Shown here: piece by piece, positions 21,896 through 35,401 of the stretch
How the letters are laid out: each line of letters begins with the position of its first letter
Numbering within the stretch: the stretch's first letter is position 1
Assembly: GCA_047967505.1 (NCBI GenBank)
Contig: CM106540.1
Reading direction: 5' to 3' (one strand)
From: Dipteris shenzhenensis
Lineage: Eukaryota > Polypodiophyta > Polypodiopsida > Gleicheniales
Length of the DNA stretch: 64,000 nucleotides
Position numbers and translations under genes: made by a program
The notes under the pieces: model-generated
Databases searched by the model: none
The model's input: the letters and a program-made list of their open reading frames with translations, nothing else
What the model was told of the DNA's origin: nothing

Positions 21896-24800
21896 CTAAA
21901 GACCAGCTTGCTCCAAATCTTCCAATGTAATCTTTGGGATAGCTTCAAGATCTACTTCAGTTAAAGGTCGCAAGTCTTCAATGTGATGCTCACCCTCTTT
22001 AATTCCTTCATCGATAGGTGAATCAGCTCTATGTGTCTCAAGAGGCCTCTCAATGCTAGACCAAATCTTAATATGGGGATTATTCGATGCATGTGCCACA
22101 CACATAGCCTCGACCTCTGTCGCCTGTTGGGATGTCTTCACCAGTGAGATCACTTTTCTTTTGCTTGACAATGCTTGTAATGCCACACATCCATTAGTAA
22201 AGACGTCAACAACAACTTCATGTTCCCTACTACAATAGCACCTGATGCACTCCTTGATGATGCCATGCTTCACAACCGCCTCTTTTCATACTCATCGCCC
22301 TCATCAGAATAAAGAATATTGTCCTCAGTTATTGTGTATGGCCTTGTGTTTTCTAACATGTGCTCAAATCCATCAAACCCATCATGTGAGCTGACAAATG
22401 ACAAAAAATAGAAGGTCTCAGACAAACCCTTTTGTGCACTATCCGATTCATGGATAACACCCACAAACCTTCTATGCCAAAATCGAGCCTCTATCATTGC
22501 TTCCTTGAGATTTACCATCTCTATCATTGTCATGATAAATGATAGCAATACATACTGTGATGGAGTGGCAACGGTCTCCATCAAGCCACAGAGCAACTTC
22601 TTGAAGGCATCCTTATCCCAACACATGCCTTTGGCAGATCCCTCTGAGGTGTCAAGCACACACAAGCTGATTGGAAGTTGTCCCTTGGAGTGACGTGTTA
22701 GAAAGCTCTCCCCCTCCATCTCCATGTTCACTTGAATAATTGTCCAAGGAAAACAAGACTGCGATGTAGACTTGTTACCCTCTATTGAACTAATCACCCA
22801 ATCAACATAGATTGATGCGGCCTTTGGGAAATCAGGTGTGGACTTGCCAACTTGCAGCTTCTCTTTGACCCATGACTCACATGAACCCTTGAAGATCTGA
22901 TAAACAATTGAATCAATTTTGAAGTAAGTTGCAAGGGCATCCCATGTTTGATGTTGGGGCGAAGGGTGACATGAGTTGAACTCCTTGATGAGCACTTCTT
23001 TCAGGGCTCTATCATGCTTAATCTCCATTGCCCGTTGAGACATTTCAATGGAGTCCTTGTCTTTGCTTGACTTGACCAAGACTATTTCTTTAGACTCAAT
23101 CTCTGCTTGAAGTGCACGTACATCTTCGTCTTCCAATCCTAGCAGACACCTCATATATGTTATTGTGGGATTTCGACCCTCAAGATCACCCTGCTTCACC
23201 AATGTCAAAATCCTAATCCATTGTTCGTAGATGTCATCATCGTATGTGACCATGTGTGTGTCCTCGGTAGCAAAGTTTGCGCCCATCGATACGCTTGCAA
23301 CTCCTACAAAATTCTATATAAAAAAATCAAAATCATCTTAGACATTCTTCTAATCCAAATCATGTAATAGAGATAATAATGACACTAGTGCGATTCTCCC
23401 ATTACCATGTCAAAAGCATGACTTGGTAACTAGAAGAATCGCACTAGTGCCATTCTCACATCAGGGAATTGACACTACTATCATTTCTTTTACAAAGCCA
23501 TAAACATTCTTGAAATAAAAAATGCATACAAAACAAAGTTTATTACTCACATCCCAACTTTGTCGATCTTTATGCCCTTTGACAAGGCCTTGGGCTGGTT
23601 TCTTTGGTCGTCCGAATGCAATCCACTGTGCCCTTAGGTGTTGTAAGATATCGATATATGGTTGATTTTTCAAAACGGTCTGTGCCTCCATGTTGGCCAT
23701 TGATGATATCTTACAACTTGCTTCAATTGGTGCATTGACAACAATTCTCGCCTTCCTCCATGTATAGAAACCTTTTCGTTGATTGAAGGCTTCTCCATGT
23801 GCTTTAGTTATAAATATCCTTGCAGCATAAATCGAATGCTGCCCTGCAAGAATCCAATAATTATACTCCTTTAACTTTTCCACCTTTATCTCTTCCTTGC
23901 ACATCGGAGTATTTGTGCCTATGTGGTAAGGCATAAGATATGCACATGTTGCAGGAGGTCGTGCATTCATTGCAAAACTCTTGACCAAGTCACTGACATA
24001 GCTGAGGGTCAATGTCCTGTACACATATTGGCTTGGTGCTCTAAAGCAATTCATCACTGGGATCAACACCTCAAACTCTAAACCAAATGGAAAGTACTCT
24101 ACGTACTCCATCAAGCCTGTCATACTTGTGTCCTTCCTTTCCAATTTCTTTTGTAGTGCCTTAAAGTCAACATCTGGCTGGATTTTCTTATACAGGATGA
24201 TAGTTGCTTCAGATAATTTCTCACCATGTCCTGTTATATGTGTCTCACCACTCCTCGTTGCATCACCTCCACTTCCAGTTCCATCAGTGACTATTCCCGT
24301 ACCTCCCTGTTTTCCTCCTAAAGTTGTCTCTTTTTCTTTAGCCTCCAGTTTATCCCCAATGCTTGTTTTTCCATCTGACCTTATTTCCTTCTCACCTGTT
24401 GTTTCCTCCTCACCGGTCTCTCTAGCCTTCTCTTTCAATGTGTTCTGAGACACTTGAGAGCTTGATCCCTCAACATCACTTTTCTTGGTTCTTTTCGAAA
24501 CTTTTCTACTCTTTTTTATATCTTGCTTTATCCCTTTTGTTACCAAATCAAAGCTTTCTAATATCTGTTGGTTGGTATAATTTTCTGGCTCATTAATCCA
24601 ACCCCTAGATATCATCGTGTCCTCCCCAGTAGCATTCATCCTCGCATGATCAAAACAAGCAGGATCCAATTGATACACATTGCCTCCCAATGTATGAATT
24701 TTGAGACAAGGAACGTTGTCTTTCTCGATATCCTCCATCTCTTTAACTTGTCCAACATCTTCAAAAGTTGTTCCTTGGATGTTCACAAAACAATGCACTT

Positions 24801-24924
24801 TATGGAGTTTTTGGAGCTCGTTATTGTATATATCCAAAAACTATCCTCTTCCAGAACTAACTCCATCATAAACTGACACCTCTCGAACCTTTCTCTCTCC
24901 CTTGCTAGCCATTCTTGCAATGTT
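21896..24924 (-). pseudogene. ParB-like / N4-N6 methyltransferase-like fusion gene, frameshifted (copy 1)
   Basis: The main exon is complement 23551-24845. A donor GTGAGT follows at 23550, and the next exon starts at 23313 after TATATAG; the junction is in frame. Exon one has a Lys/Glu/Gly-rich linker and then a ParB-like segment: TLTLSYVSDLVKSF, ARPPATCAYLMP and YWILAGQHSIYAARIFI (GQHSIYAA at 23824-23848). In ParB proteins this box is G-(E/Q)-(R/H)-R..AA. Exon two resembles a beta-class N4/N6 methyltransferase. It has LCVLDTSEG where DPPY is expected (22641-22658), then a helix/strand region, EKEAVVKHGIIKEC, and HEVVVDVFTNGCVALQAL for the motif-I FxGxG region (22187-22207). Both catalytic signatures are altered, so enzyme activity is doubtful. 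A T-run of four at about 22284 instead of five shifts the frame, splitting exon two. A second apparent slip near 24840 is shared by both copies. The start lies in an unseen upstream exon. Confidence 0.6.
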
Positions 24925-25118
24925 CTGTTAACAAAAGAACCAAGGACACAATGAAATGTATAATAGAAAATAATAACTGTAGTAGGAAATATTACAACCA
25001 CAATGCAACTTCTATTAACAAAATAACCAAGGCGAAGCAACTTATATATGCATTATGAAAAACTACACCAACACAGTAAGCAAATATACACAATATCAAA
25101 GTTAAGATGGTTATAATA

Positions 25119-25281
25119 AAGAATGGTATTCGTGCCATTCTCCAACATAATATGATGTTAGAAGAGTGTCACAAATGCCATTGAACACATGGATTAACAC
25201 ATGGATTGTGTGTTTGTTCAGAATGGCACAAGTGCCATCCTCCGTGAGAGTTTGAGCATAATGCCACTGGTGCCATCCTCC
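25119..25281. repeat. Palindromic sites upstream of the ParB-like gene
   Basis: Three variants of the palindrome occur: AGAATGGTATTCGTGCCATT at about 25119, AGAATGGCACAAGTGCCATC at about 25219 and TAATGCCACTGGTGCCATCC at about 25258. They stand between the gene's 5' end and the satellite array. Confidence 0.78.
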
Positions 25282-27539
25282 ATGATGTTAAGGAGAATGG
25301 TAGAAGTTCGATTCATCACATGGCACCACTACCATTCTCCACTGGTGGCATTCTACATAGAGATTGACACAATTCCATATAATCTCTACACAGCGGAGAC
25401 AATGATCACTACATAGAAGAATGCACATTTGAGTTTAGGGTTCCTTATGCATGTTTTCAAGTCATAGTATGATATTGGCACCACTGCCATTCTCCTCCAC
25501 AGTGATTGATACAAATCCATATGATCTCTGCACATGTGAGTTTAGGCTTCCAGGGCCTAATAAGAGATTGACACAATTCCATATGATCTCTACATAGCGG
25601 AGACAGTGATCACTACATAGAAGAATGCACATGTGACTTTAGGATTCCTTGTGCATGTTTTTAGGTCATGGTATGAGATTGGCACCACTGTCATTCTCCA
25701 CTAGTGGCATTCTCCATAGAGATTGACACAAATCCATATGATCTCTGCACATGTGAGTTTAGGCTTCTCAATGCCATTTCTTAGGGCCTAATAAGAGATT
25801 GGCACCACTGCCATTCTCCACTTGTACAGATGTTTACCCTAGTATTCTAGGAGGGGTATTCCAGTGATCATAGTAGAGTGGTGTCCTATTCCATTCCACA
25901 TGTGAGTTTGATGATCTCAGTGTCATTATGTAGTTGCCAGCATGAGATTGGCATCACTGCCATTCTCCACTAGTGGCAATCTAGACAAACTGAACCTATA
26001 GATTCACATTCCACTAATTTTATTGGCTGCAGTAGGACAATGGCAAAAGTGCCAATGCACATGTGAGTTTAGGATTCCTTGTGCATGATTTCAGGTCATG
26101 GTATGAGATTGGCACCACTGCCATTCTCCACTGGTGGCATTCTCCACAGAGATTGACACAATTCCATATGATCTCTACACAGCGGAGACAGTGATCACTA
26201 CATAGAAGAATGCACATTACCACTAGCGGGGAATGTCAGTAGGATAATGGCAAAAGTGCCAATGCACATGTGAGTTTAGGATTCCTTGTGCATGTTTTCA
26301 GGTCATCACTACATACAAGATAGCACATGTGAGTTTAGGATTCCTTGTGCATGTTTTCAGGTCATCACTACATAGAAGATTGCACATGTGAGTTTAGGCT
26401 TTCCCAATGCCATTTCTTATGGCCTAATAAGAGATTGGCACCACTGCCATTCTCCACTTGTACAAATGTTACCCTACTATCCTAGGAGGGGTATTCCAGT
26501 GATCATAGGAGAGTGGTGTCTGATTCCATTCTAAGTTTACCATAGTGCCATTTTCTAGCAAATAATAATTCAAGCAAAATAATAGCACATGTGAGTTTAG
26601 GCTTCTCAATGCCATTTCTTAGGGCCTAATAAGAGATTGGCACCACTGCCATTCTCCACTTGTACAGATGTTTACCCTAGTATTCTAGGAGGGGTATTCC
26701 AGTGATCATAGTAGAGTGGTGTCCTATTCCATTCCACATGTGAGTTTGATGATCTCAGTGTCATTATGTAGTTGCCAGCATGAGATTGGCATCACTGCCA
26801 TTCTCCGCTAGTGGTAATCTAGACAAACTGAACCTATAGATTGACATTCCACTAATTTTATTGGCTGCAGTAGGATAATGGCAAAAGTGCCAATGCACAT
26901 GTGAGTTTAGGATTCCTTGTGCATGTTTTCAGGTCATGGTATGAGATTGGCACCACTGCCATTCCCCACTGGTGGCATTCTCCACAGAGATTGACACAAT
27001 TCCATATGATCTCTACACAGCGGACACAGTGATCACTACATAGAAGAATGCACATTACCACTAGCGGGGAATGTCAGTAGGATAATGGCAAAAGTGCCAA
27101 TGCACATGTGAGTTTAGGATTCCTTGTGCATGTTTTCAGGTCATCACTACATAGAAGATTGCACATGTGAGTTTAGGCTTTCCCAATGCCATTTCTTATG
27201 GCCTAATAAGAGATTGGCACCACTGCCATTCTCCACTTGTACAAATGTTTACCCTACTATCCTAGGAGGGGTATTCCAGTGATCATAGGAGAGTGGTGTC
27301 CGATTCCATTCTAAGTTTACCACAGTGCCATTTTCTAAGTTTACCCTACTATTCTAACTTTAGGCTTCACAGTGCCATTTTCTAGGGCCTAATAAGAGAT
27401 TGGCACCACTGCCATTCTCCACATGTACAAATGTTTACCCTAATATTCTAGGAGGGGTATTCCAAGGATCCTAGGATAATGGTGCCCGATTCCAATCCAC
27501 ATGTGAGTTTGAGGATCTAAGTGTCATTATGTAGTTGCC

Positions 27540-30440
27540 TGCATGAGATTGGCATCACTTCAATTCTCCACCGGTGGCAGGCTAGATAAACTAAACTTAT
27601 AGATTGACATTCCACAAATTTTATTGGCTGTAGTAGTATAATAGCAAAAGTGCCAATGCACATGTGAGTTTAGGATTCCTTGTGCCATTTTTAAGGTCTT
27701 GATATGAGATCAGCACCACTGCCATTCTCAACTGGTGGCATTCTCCACAAAGATTGACACAATTCCATATGATATCTACACATCGGAGACAGTGATCACT
27801 ACATAGAAGAATGCACATGTGAGTTTGATGGTCTCAGTGTCATTATGTATTTGCCAGCATGAGATTGGCATCACTGTCATTCTCCACTAGTGGTAATCTA
27901 GACAAACTAAACCTGTAGATTGACATTCCACTAGATTTATTGGCTGTAGTAGGATAATGGAAAAAGTTTCAATGCACATGTGAGTTTGATGATCTCATTG
28001 TCATTATATAATTGCCAGCATGAGATTGGCATCACTGCCATTCTCCACTAGTGCTAATCTAGATAAACTGAACCTATAGATTGACATTCCACAAATTTTA
28101 TTGGCTGTAGTAGTATAATGGCAAAAGTGCCAATGCACATGTGAGTTTAGGATTCCTTGTGCCATTTTTAAGGTCTTGATATGAGATTGGCACCACTGCC
28201 ATTCTCAACTGGTGGCATTCTCCACAGATATTGACACAATTCCATATGATATCTACACAGCGGAGACACTGATCACTACATAGAAGAATGCACATGTGAG
28301 TTTGATGGTCTCAGTGTAATTATGTATTTGCCAGCATGAGATTGGCATCACTGTCATTCTCCAATAGTGGTAATCTAGACAAACTAAACCTGTAGATTGA
28401 CATTCCACTATATTTAATGGCTGTAGTAGGATAATGGCAAAAGTTTAAATGCACATGTGAGTTTGATGATCTCATTGTCATTATATAGTTGCCAGCATGA
28501 GATTGGCATCACTACCATTCTCCGCTAGTAGTAATCTAGACAAACTGAACCTATAGATTGACATTCCAAAAATTTTATTGGCTGTAGTAGTATAATGGCA
28601 AAAGTTCCAATGCACATGTGAGTTTAGGATTCCTTGTGCCATTTTTAAGGTCTTGATATGAGATTGGCACCACTTCCATTCTCAACTGGTGGCATTCTCC
28701 ACAGAGATTGACACAATTCCATATGATATCTACACAACGGAGACAGTGATCACTACATAGAAGAATGCACATGTGAGTTTGATGGTCTCAGTGTCATTAT
28801 GTATTTGATAGCATGAGATTGGCATCACTGTCATTCTCCAGTAGTGGTAATCTAGACAAACTAAACCTGTAGATTGACATTCCACTATATTTATTGGCTG
28901 TAGTAGGATAATGGCAAAAGTTTCAATGCACATGTGAGTTTGATGATCTCATTGTCATTATATAGTTGCCAGCATGAGATTGGCATCACTGCCATTCTCC
29001 GCTAGTGGTAATCTAGACAAACTGAACCTATAGATTGACATTCCACAAATTTTATTGGCTGTAGTAGTATAATGGCAAAAGTGCCAATGCACATGTGAGT
29101 TTAGGATTCCTTGTGCCATTTTTAAGGTCTTGATATGAGATTGGCACCACTGCCATTCTCAACTGGTGGCATTCTCCACAGAGATTGACACAATTCTATA
29201 TGATATCTACACACAGCGGAGACAGTGATCACTACATAGAAGAATGCACATGTGAGTTTGATGGTCTCAGTGTCATTATGTATTTGCCAGCATGAGATTG
29301 GCATTACTATCATTCTCCAGTAGTGGTAATCTAGACATACTAAACCTGTAGATTGACATTCCACTATATTTATTGGCTGTAGTAGGATAATGGCAAAAGT
29401 TTCAATGCACATGTGAGTTTGATGATCTCATTATCATTATATAGTTGCCAGCACGAGATTGGCATCACTGCCATTCTCTGCTAGTGGTAATCTAGACAAA
29501 CTGAACCTATAGATTGACATTCCACAAATTTTATTGGCTGTAGTAGTATAATGGTAAAAGTTCCAATGCACATGTTAGTTTAGGATTCCTTGTGCCATTT
29601 TTAATGTGTTGATATGAGATTGGCACCACTGCCATTCTCAACTGGTGCATTCTTCACAGAGATTGACACAATTCCATAAGATATCTACACAGCGGAGACA
29701 GTGATCACTACATAGAAGAATGCACATGTGAGTTTGATGGTCTCAGTGTCATTATGTATTTGCCAGCATGAGATTGGCATCACTGTCATTCTCCAGTAGT
29801 GGTAATCTAGACATACTAAACCTGTAGATTGACATTCCACTATATTTATTGGCTATAGTAGGATAAAGGCAAAAGTTTCAATGCACATGTGAGTTTGATG
29901 ATCTCATTGTCATTATATAGTTGCCAACATGAGATTGGCATAACTGCCATTCTCCGCTAGTGGTAATCTAGACAAACTGAACCTTTAGATTGACATTCCA
30001 CAAATTTTATTGGCTGTAGTAGTATAATGGCAAAAGTGCCAATGCACATGTGAGTTTAGGATTCCTTGTGCCATTTTTAAGGTCTTGATATGAGATTGGC
30101 ACCACTACCAATCTCAACTGGTGGCATTCTCCACAGAGATTGACACAATTCCATATGATATCTACACAGCGGAGACAGTGATCACTACATAGAAGAATGC
30201 ACATGTGAGTTTGATGGTCTCAGTGTCATTATGTATTTGCCAGCATGAGATTGGCATCACTGTCATTCTCCAGTAGTGGTAATCTAGACATACTAAACCT
30301 GTAGATTGACATTCCACTATATTTATTGGCTGTAGTAGGATAATGGCAAAAGTTGCAATGCACATGTGAGTTTGATGATGTCATTGTCATTATATAGTTG
30401 CCAGCATGAGATTGGCATCACTGCCATCCTCTGCTAGTGG
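27540..30440. repeat. 477-bp trimeric higher-order repeat inside the satellite
   Basis: The word GCACATGTGAGTTT (or a close variant) starts at 27658, 27813, 27974, 28135, 28290, 28451, 28612 and onward. The steps are 155, 161 and 161 bp, so one trimer is 477 bp. The three monomers differ consistently after the word: AGGATTCCTTGTGCC, GATGGTCTCAGTG and GATGATCTCATTG. Trimers start at 27658, 28135, 28612, 29089, 29568 and 30044. A shorter run of the same type lies at about 34440-36010. Confidence 0.9.
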
Positions 30441-33400
30441 TAGTGCCAATGCACATGTGAGTTTAGGATTCCTTGTGCATGTTTTCAGGTCATGGTATGA
30501 GATTGGCACCACTGCCATTCTTCACTGGTGGCATTCTCCACAGAGATTGACACAAATCCATATGATCTCTACACAGCAGAGACAGTGATCACTACATAGA
30601 AGAATGCACATGTGAGTTTAGGCTTCTCAATGCCATTTATTAGGGCCTAATAAGAGATTGGCACCACTGCCATTCTCCACTTGTATAGATATTCACCCTA
30701 CTATTGTAGGAGGGGTATTCTAGTTATCATAGGAGAGTGGTGTCCTATTCCATTCTACATGTGAGTTTGATGATCTCAGAGATTGACACAATCTCCTTTA
30801 TATGTTTTCCGGTCATGGTATGAGATTGGCACCACTGCCATTCTCCACTGGTGGCATTCTCCACAGAGATTGACACAATTCCATATGATCTCTGCACATG
30901 TGACTTTAGGCTTCTCAATGCCATTTCTTAGGGCCTAATAGGAGATTGGCACCACTGCCATTCTCCACTTGTACAAATGTTTACCCTACTATTCTAGGGG
31001 GTATTCCAGTGATCATAGGAGAGTGGTGTCTTATTCCATTCCACAGGTGAGTTTGATGATCTCAGTGTCATTATGTAGTTGCAAGAATGAGATTGGCACC
31101 ACTGCCATTCTCCGCTAAAGGTAATCTAGACAAACTGAACCTATAGATTGACATTCCACTAATTTTATTGGATGCAGTAGGATAATTGCAAAAGTTCCAA
31201 TGCACATGTGAGTTTAGGATTCCTTGTGCATGTTTTCAGTTCATGGTATGAGATTGGCACCACTGCCATTCTCCACAGAGATTAACACAATTCCATATGA
31301 TCTACACAACGGAGACAGTGATCACTACATAGAAGAATGCACATGTGAGTTTATGATTCTCAATGCCATTTCTTAGGGCAAGCATGAGATTGGCATCACT
31401 GCCATTCTCCGCTAGTGGTAATCTAGACAAACTGAGCCTATAGATTGACATTCCACTAATTTTATTGGCTGCAGTAGGATAATGGCAAAAGTGCCAATGC
31501 ACATGTGAGTTTAGGATTCCTTGTGCATGCTTTCAGGTCATGGTATGAGATTGGCACCACTGCCATTCTCCACTGGTGGCATTCTCCATATTATCTCTAC
31601 ATAGGGGAGACAGTGATCACTACATAGAAGAATGCACATTACCACTAGCGGAGAATGGTAGTAGGATAATGGCAAAAGTGCCAATGCACATGTGAGTTTA
31701 GGATTCCTTGTGCATGTTTTCAGGTCATGGTATGAGATTGGCACCACTGCCATTCTCCATAGAGATTGACACAATTCCATATGATATCTACACAGCAGAG
31801 ACGGTGATCACTACATAGAAGAATGCACATGTAGTGGTAATCTAGACAAACTAAACCTATAGATTGACATTCCACTAATTTTATTGGCTGCACATGTGAG
31901 TTTAGGCTTCACAGTGCCATTTTCTAGGCCTAATAAGAGATTGGCACCACTACATAGAAGAATGCACATGTGAGTTTAGGCTTCTCAATGCCATTTATTA
32001 GGGCCTAATAAGAGATTGGCACCACTGCCATTCTCCACTTGTACAAATGTTTTCCATTGATCATAGGAGAGTGTTGTCTGATTCCAATCCACATGTGAGT
32101 TTGATGATCTCAGAGATTGACACAATTCCATATGATCTCTACACAGCGGAGACAGTGATCACTACATAGAAGAATGCACATGTGAGTTTAGGATTCCTTG
32201 TGCACCACTGCCATTCTCCACTGGTGGCATTCTATAATGGCAAAAGTGCCAATCCACATGTGATTTTAGGATTCCTTGTGCATGTTTTCAGGTCATGCTA
32301 TGAGATTGGCACCACTGTCATTCTCCACTGGTGGCATTCCCCACAGAGATTGACACAAATCCATATGATATCTACATAGCGGAGACAGTGATCACTACAT
32401 AGAAGAATGCACATGTGAGTTTAGGCTTCTCAATGCCATTTATTAGGGCCTAATAAGAGATTGGCACCACTGCCATTCTCCACTTGTACAAATGTTTACC
32501 CTACTATTCTAGGAGGGGTATTCCAGTGATCATAGGAGAGTGGTGTCCGATTCCAATCCAAATGTGAGTTTAGGATTCCATATGATCTCTACACAGTGGA
32601 GACAGTGATCACTGCATAGAAGAATGCACAGTAGGATAATGGCAAAAGTGCATGTTTTCAGGTCATGGTATGAGATTGGCACCACCGCCATTCTCCACTG
32701 GTGGCATTCTCCACAGATATTGACACAAATCCATATGATCTCTGCACATGTGAGTTTAGGCTTCTCAATGCCATTTCTTAGGGCCTAATAAGAGATTGGC
32801 ACCACTGCCATTCTCCACTTGTACAGATGTTTACCCTACTATTCTAGGAGGGGTATTCCAGTGATCATAGTAGAGTGGTGTCCTATTCCATTCCACATGT
32901 GAGTTTGATGATCTCAGTGTCATTATGTAGTTGCCAGCATGAGATTGGCATCACTGCCATTCTCCGCTAGTGGTAATCTAGACAAACTGAACCTATAGAT
33001 TGACATTCCACTAATTTTATTGGCTGCAGTAGGATAATGGCAAAAGTGCCAATGCACATGTGAGTTTAGGATTCCTTGTGCATGTTTTCAGGTCATGGTA
33101 TGAGATTGGCACCACTGCCATTCTCCACTAGTGGCATTCTCCATAGAGATTGACACAATTCCATATGATCTCTACACAGCGGAGACAGTGATCACTACAT
33201 AGAAGAATGCACATTACCACTAGCGGGGAATGTCAGTAGGATAATGGCAAAAGTGCCAATGCACATGTGAGTTTAGGATTCCTTGTGCATGCTTTCAGGT
33301 CATCACTACATAGAAGATTGCACATGTGAGTTTAGGCTTTCCCAAAGCCATTTCTTAGGGCCTAATAAGACTATCCTAGGAGGGGTATTCCAGTGATCAT

Positions 33401-35330
33401 AGGAGAGTGGTGTCCGATTCCATTCTAAGTTTACCACAGTGCCATTTTCTAGCAAGCAATAATTCAAGCAAAATAATAGCACAAGTGAGTTTAGGCTTCT
33501 CAATGCCATTTCTTAGGGCCTAATAAGAGATTGGCACCACTGCCATTCTCCACTTGTACAGATGTTTACCCTACTATTCTAGGAGGGGTATTCCAGTGAT
33601 CATAGTAGAGTGGTGTCCTATTCCATTCCACATGTGAGTTTGATGATCTCAATGTCATTATGTAGTTGCCAGCATGAGATTGGCATCACTACCATTCTCC
33701 GCTAGTGGCAATCTAGACAAACTGAACCTATAGATTGACATTCCACTAATTTTATTGGCTACAGTAGGATAATGGCAAAAGTGCCAATGCACATGTGAGT
33801 TTAGGATTCCTTGTGCATGATTTTAGGTCATGGTATGAGATTGGCACCACTGCCATTCTCCACTGGTGGCATTCTCCACAGAGATTGACACAATTCCATA
33901 TGATCTCTACACAGCGGAGACAGTGATCACTACATAGAAGAATGCACATTACCACTAGCGGGGAATGTCAGTAGGATAATGGCAAAAGTGCCAATGCACA
34001 TGTGAGTTTAGGATTCCTTGTGCATGTTTTCAGGTCATCACTACATAGAAGATTGCACATGTGAGTTTAGGCTTTCCCAATGCCATTTCTTATGGCCTAA
34101 TAAGAGATTGGCACCACTGCCATTCTCCACTTGTACAAATGTTTACCCTACTATCCTAGGAGGGGTATTCCAGTGATCATAGGAGAGTGGTGTCCGATTC
34201 CATTCTAAGTTTACCACAGTGCCATTTTCTAAGTTTACCCTAGTATTCTAAGTTTAGGCTTCACAGTGCCATTTTCTAGGGCCTAATAAGAGATTGGCAC
34301 CACTGCCATTCTCCGCATATACAAATGTTTACCCTAATATTCTAGGAGGGGTATTCCAAGGATCATAGGATAATGGTGCCCGATTCCAATCCACATGTGA
34401 GTTTGAGGATCTAAGTGTCATTATGTAGTTGCCTGCATGAGATTGGCATCACTTCCATTCTCCACTGGTGGCAGCTAGATAAACTAAACTTGTAGATTGA
34501 CATTCCACAAATTTTATTGGCTGTAGTAGTATAATGGCAAAAGTGCCAATGCACATGTGAGTTTAGGATTCCTTGTGCCATTTTTAAGGTCTTGATATGA
34601 GATTGGAACCACTGCCATTCTCAACTGGTGGCATTCTCCACAGAGATTGACACAATTCCATATGATATCTACACAGCGGAGACAGTGATCACTACATAGA
34701 AGAATGCACATGTGAGTTTGATGGTCTCAGTGTCATTATGTATTTGCCAGCATGAGATTGGCATCACTGTCATTCTCCACTAGTGGTAATCTAGACAAAC
34801 TAAACCTATAGATTGACATTCCACTATATTTATTGGCTGTAGTAGGATAATGGCAAAAGTTTCAATGCACATGTGAGTTTGATGATCTCATTGTCATTAT
34901 ATAGTTGCCAGCATGAGATTGGCATCACTGCCATTCTCCACTAGTGGTAATCTAGAAAAACTGAACCTATAGATTGACATTCCACAAATTTTATTGGCTG
35001 TAGTAGTATAATGGCAAAAGTGCCAATGCACATGTGAGTTTAGGATTCCTTGTGCCATTTTTAAGGTCTTGATATGAGATTGGCACCACTGCCATTCTCA
35101 ACTAGTGGCATTCTCCACAGAGATTGACACAATTCCATATGATATCTACACAGCGGAGACAGTGATCACTACATAGAAGAATGCACATGTGAGTTTGATG
35201 GTCTCAGTGTCATTATGTATTTGCCAGCATGAGATTGGCATCACTGTCATTCTCCAGTAGTGGTAATCTAGACAAACTAAACCTGTAGATTGACATTCCA
35301 CTATATTTATTGGCTGTAGTAGGATAATGG

Positions 35331-35401
35331 CGATGATTTTAACGACTTTTATAGCGACCTTTGTGCCCGTGGAAAAAAATTTTTTTAATGTAAAAAGCAT
35401 C
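35331..35401. mobile_element. 71-bp foreign insert in the satellite, MITE-like
   Basis: A 71-bp segment beginning CGATGATTTTAACGAC and ending GTAAAAAGCATC-G is unlike the array. It is flanked by a 39-bp direct repeat of satellite sequence (35292-35330 and 35402-35440). Its ends are imperfect inverted repeats (CGATGATTTT and AAAAAGCATCG). It could be a small nonautonomous DNA transposon or filler DNA from a break repair. Confidence 0.5.

Noticed and set aside
26020-30365. Series of ~65-residue frames starting MCILLCSDHCLRC or MCIETFAIILLQ
   Set aside because: They recur with the satellite period and contain only translated repeat words. No domain or splice structure supports genes.
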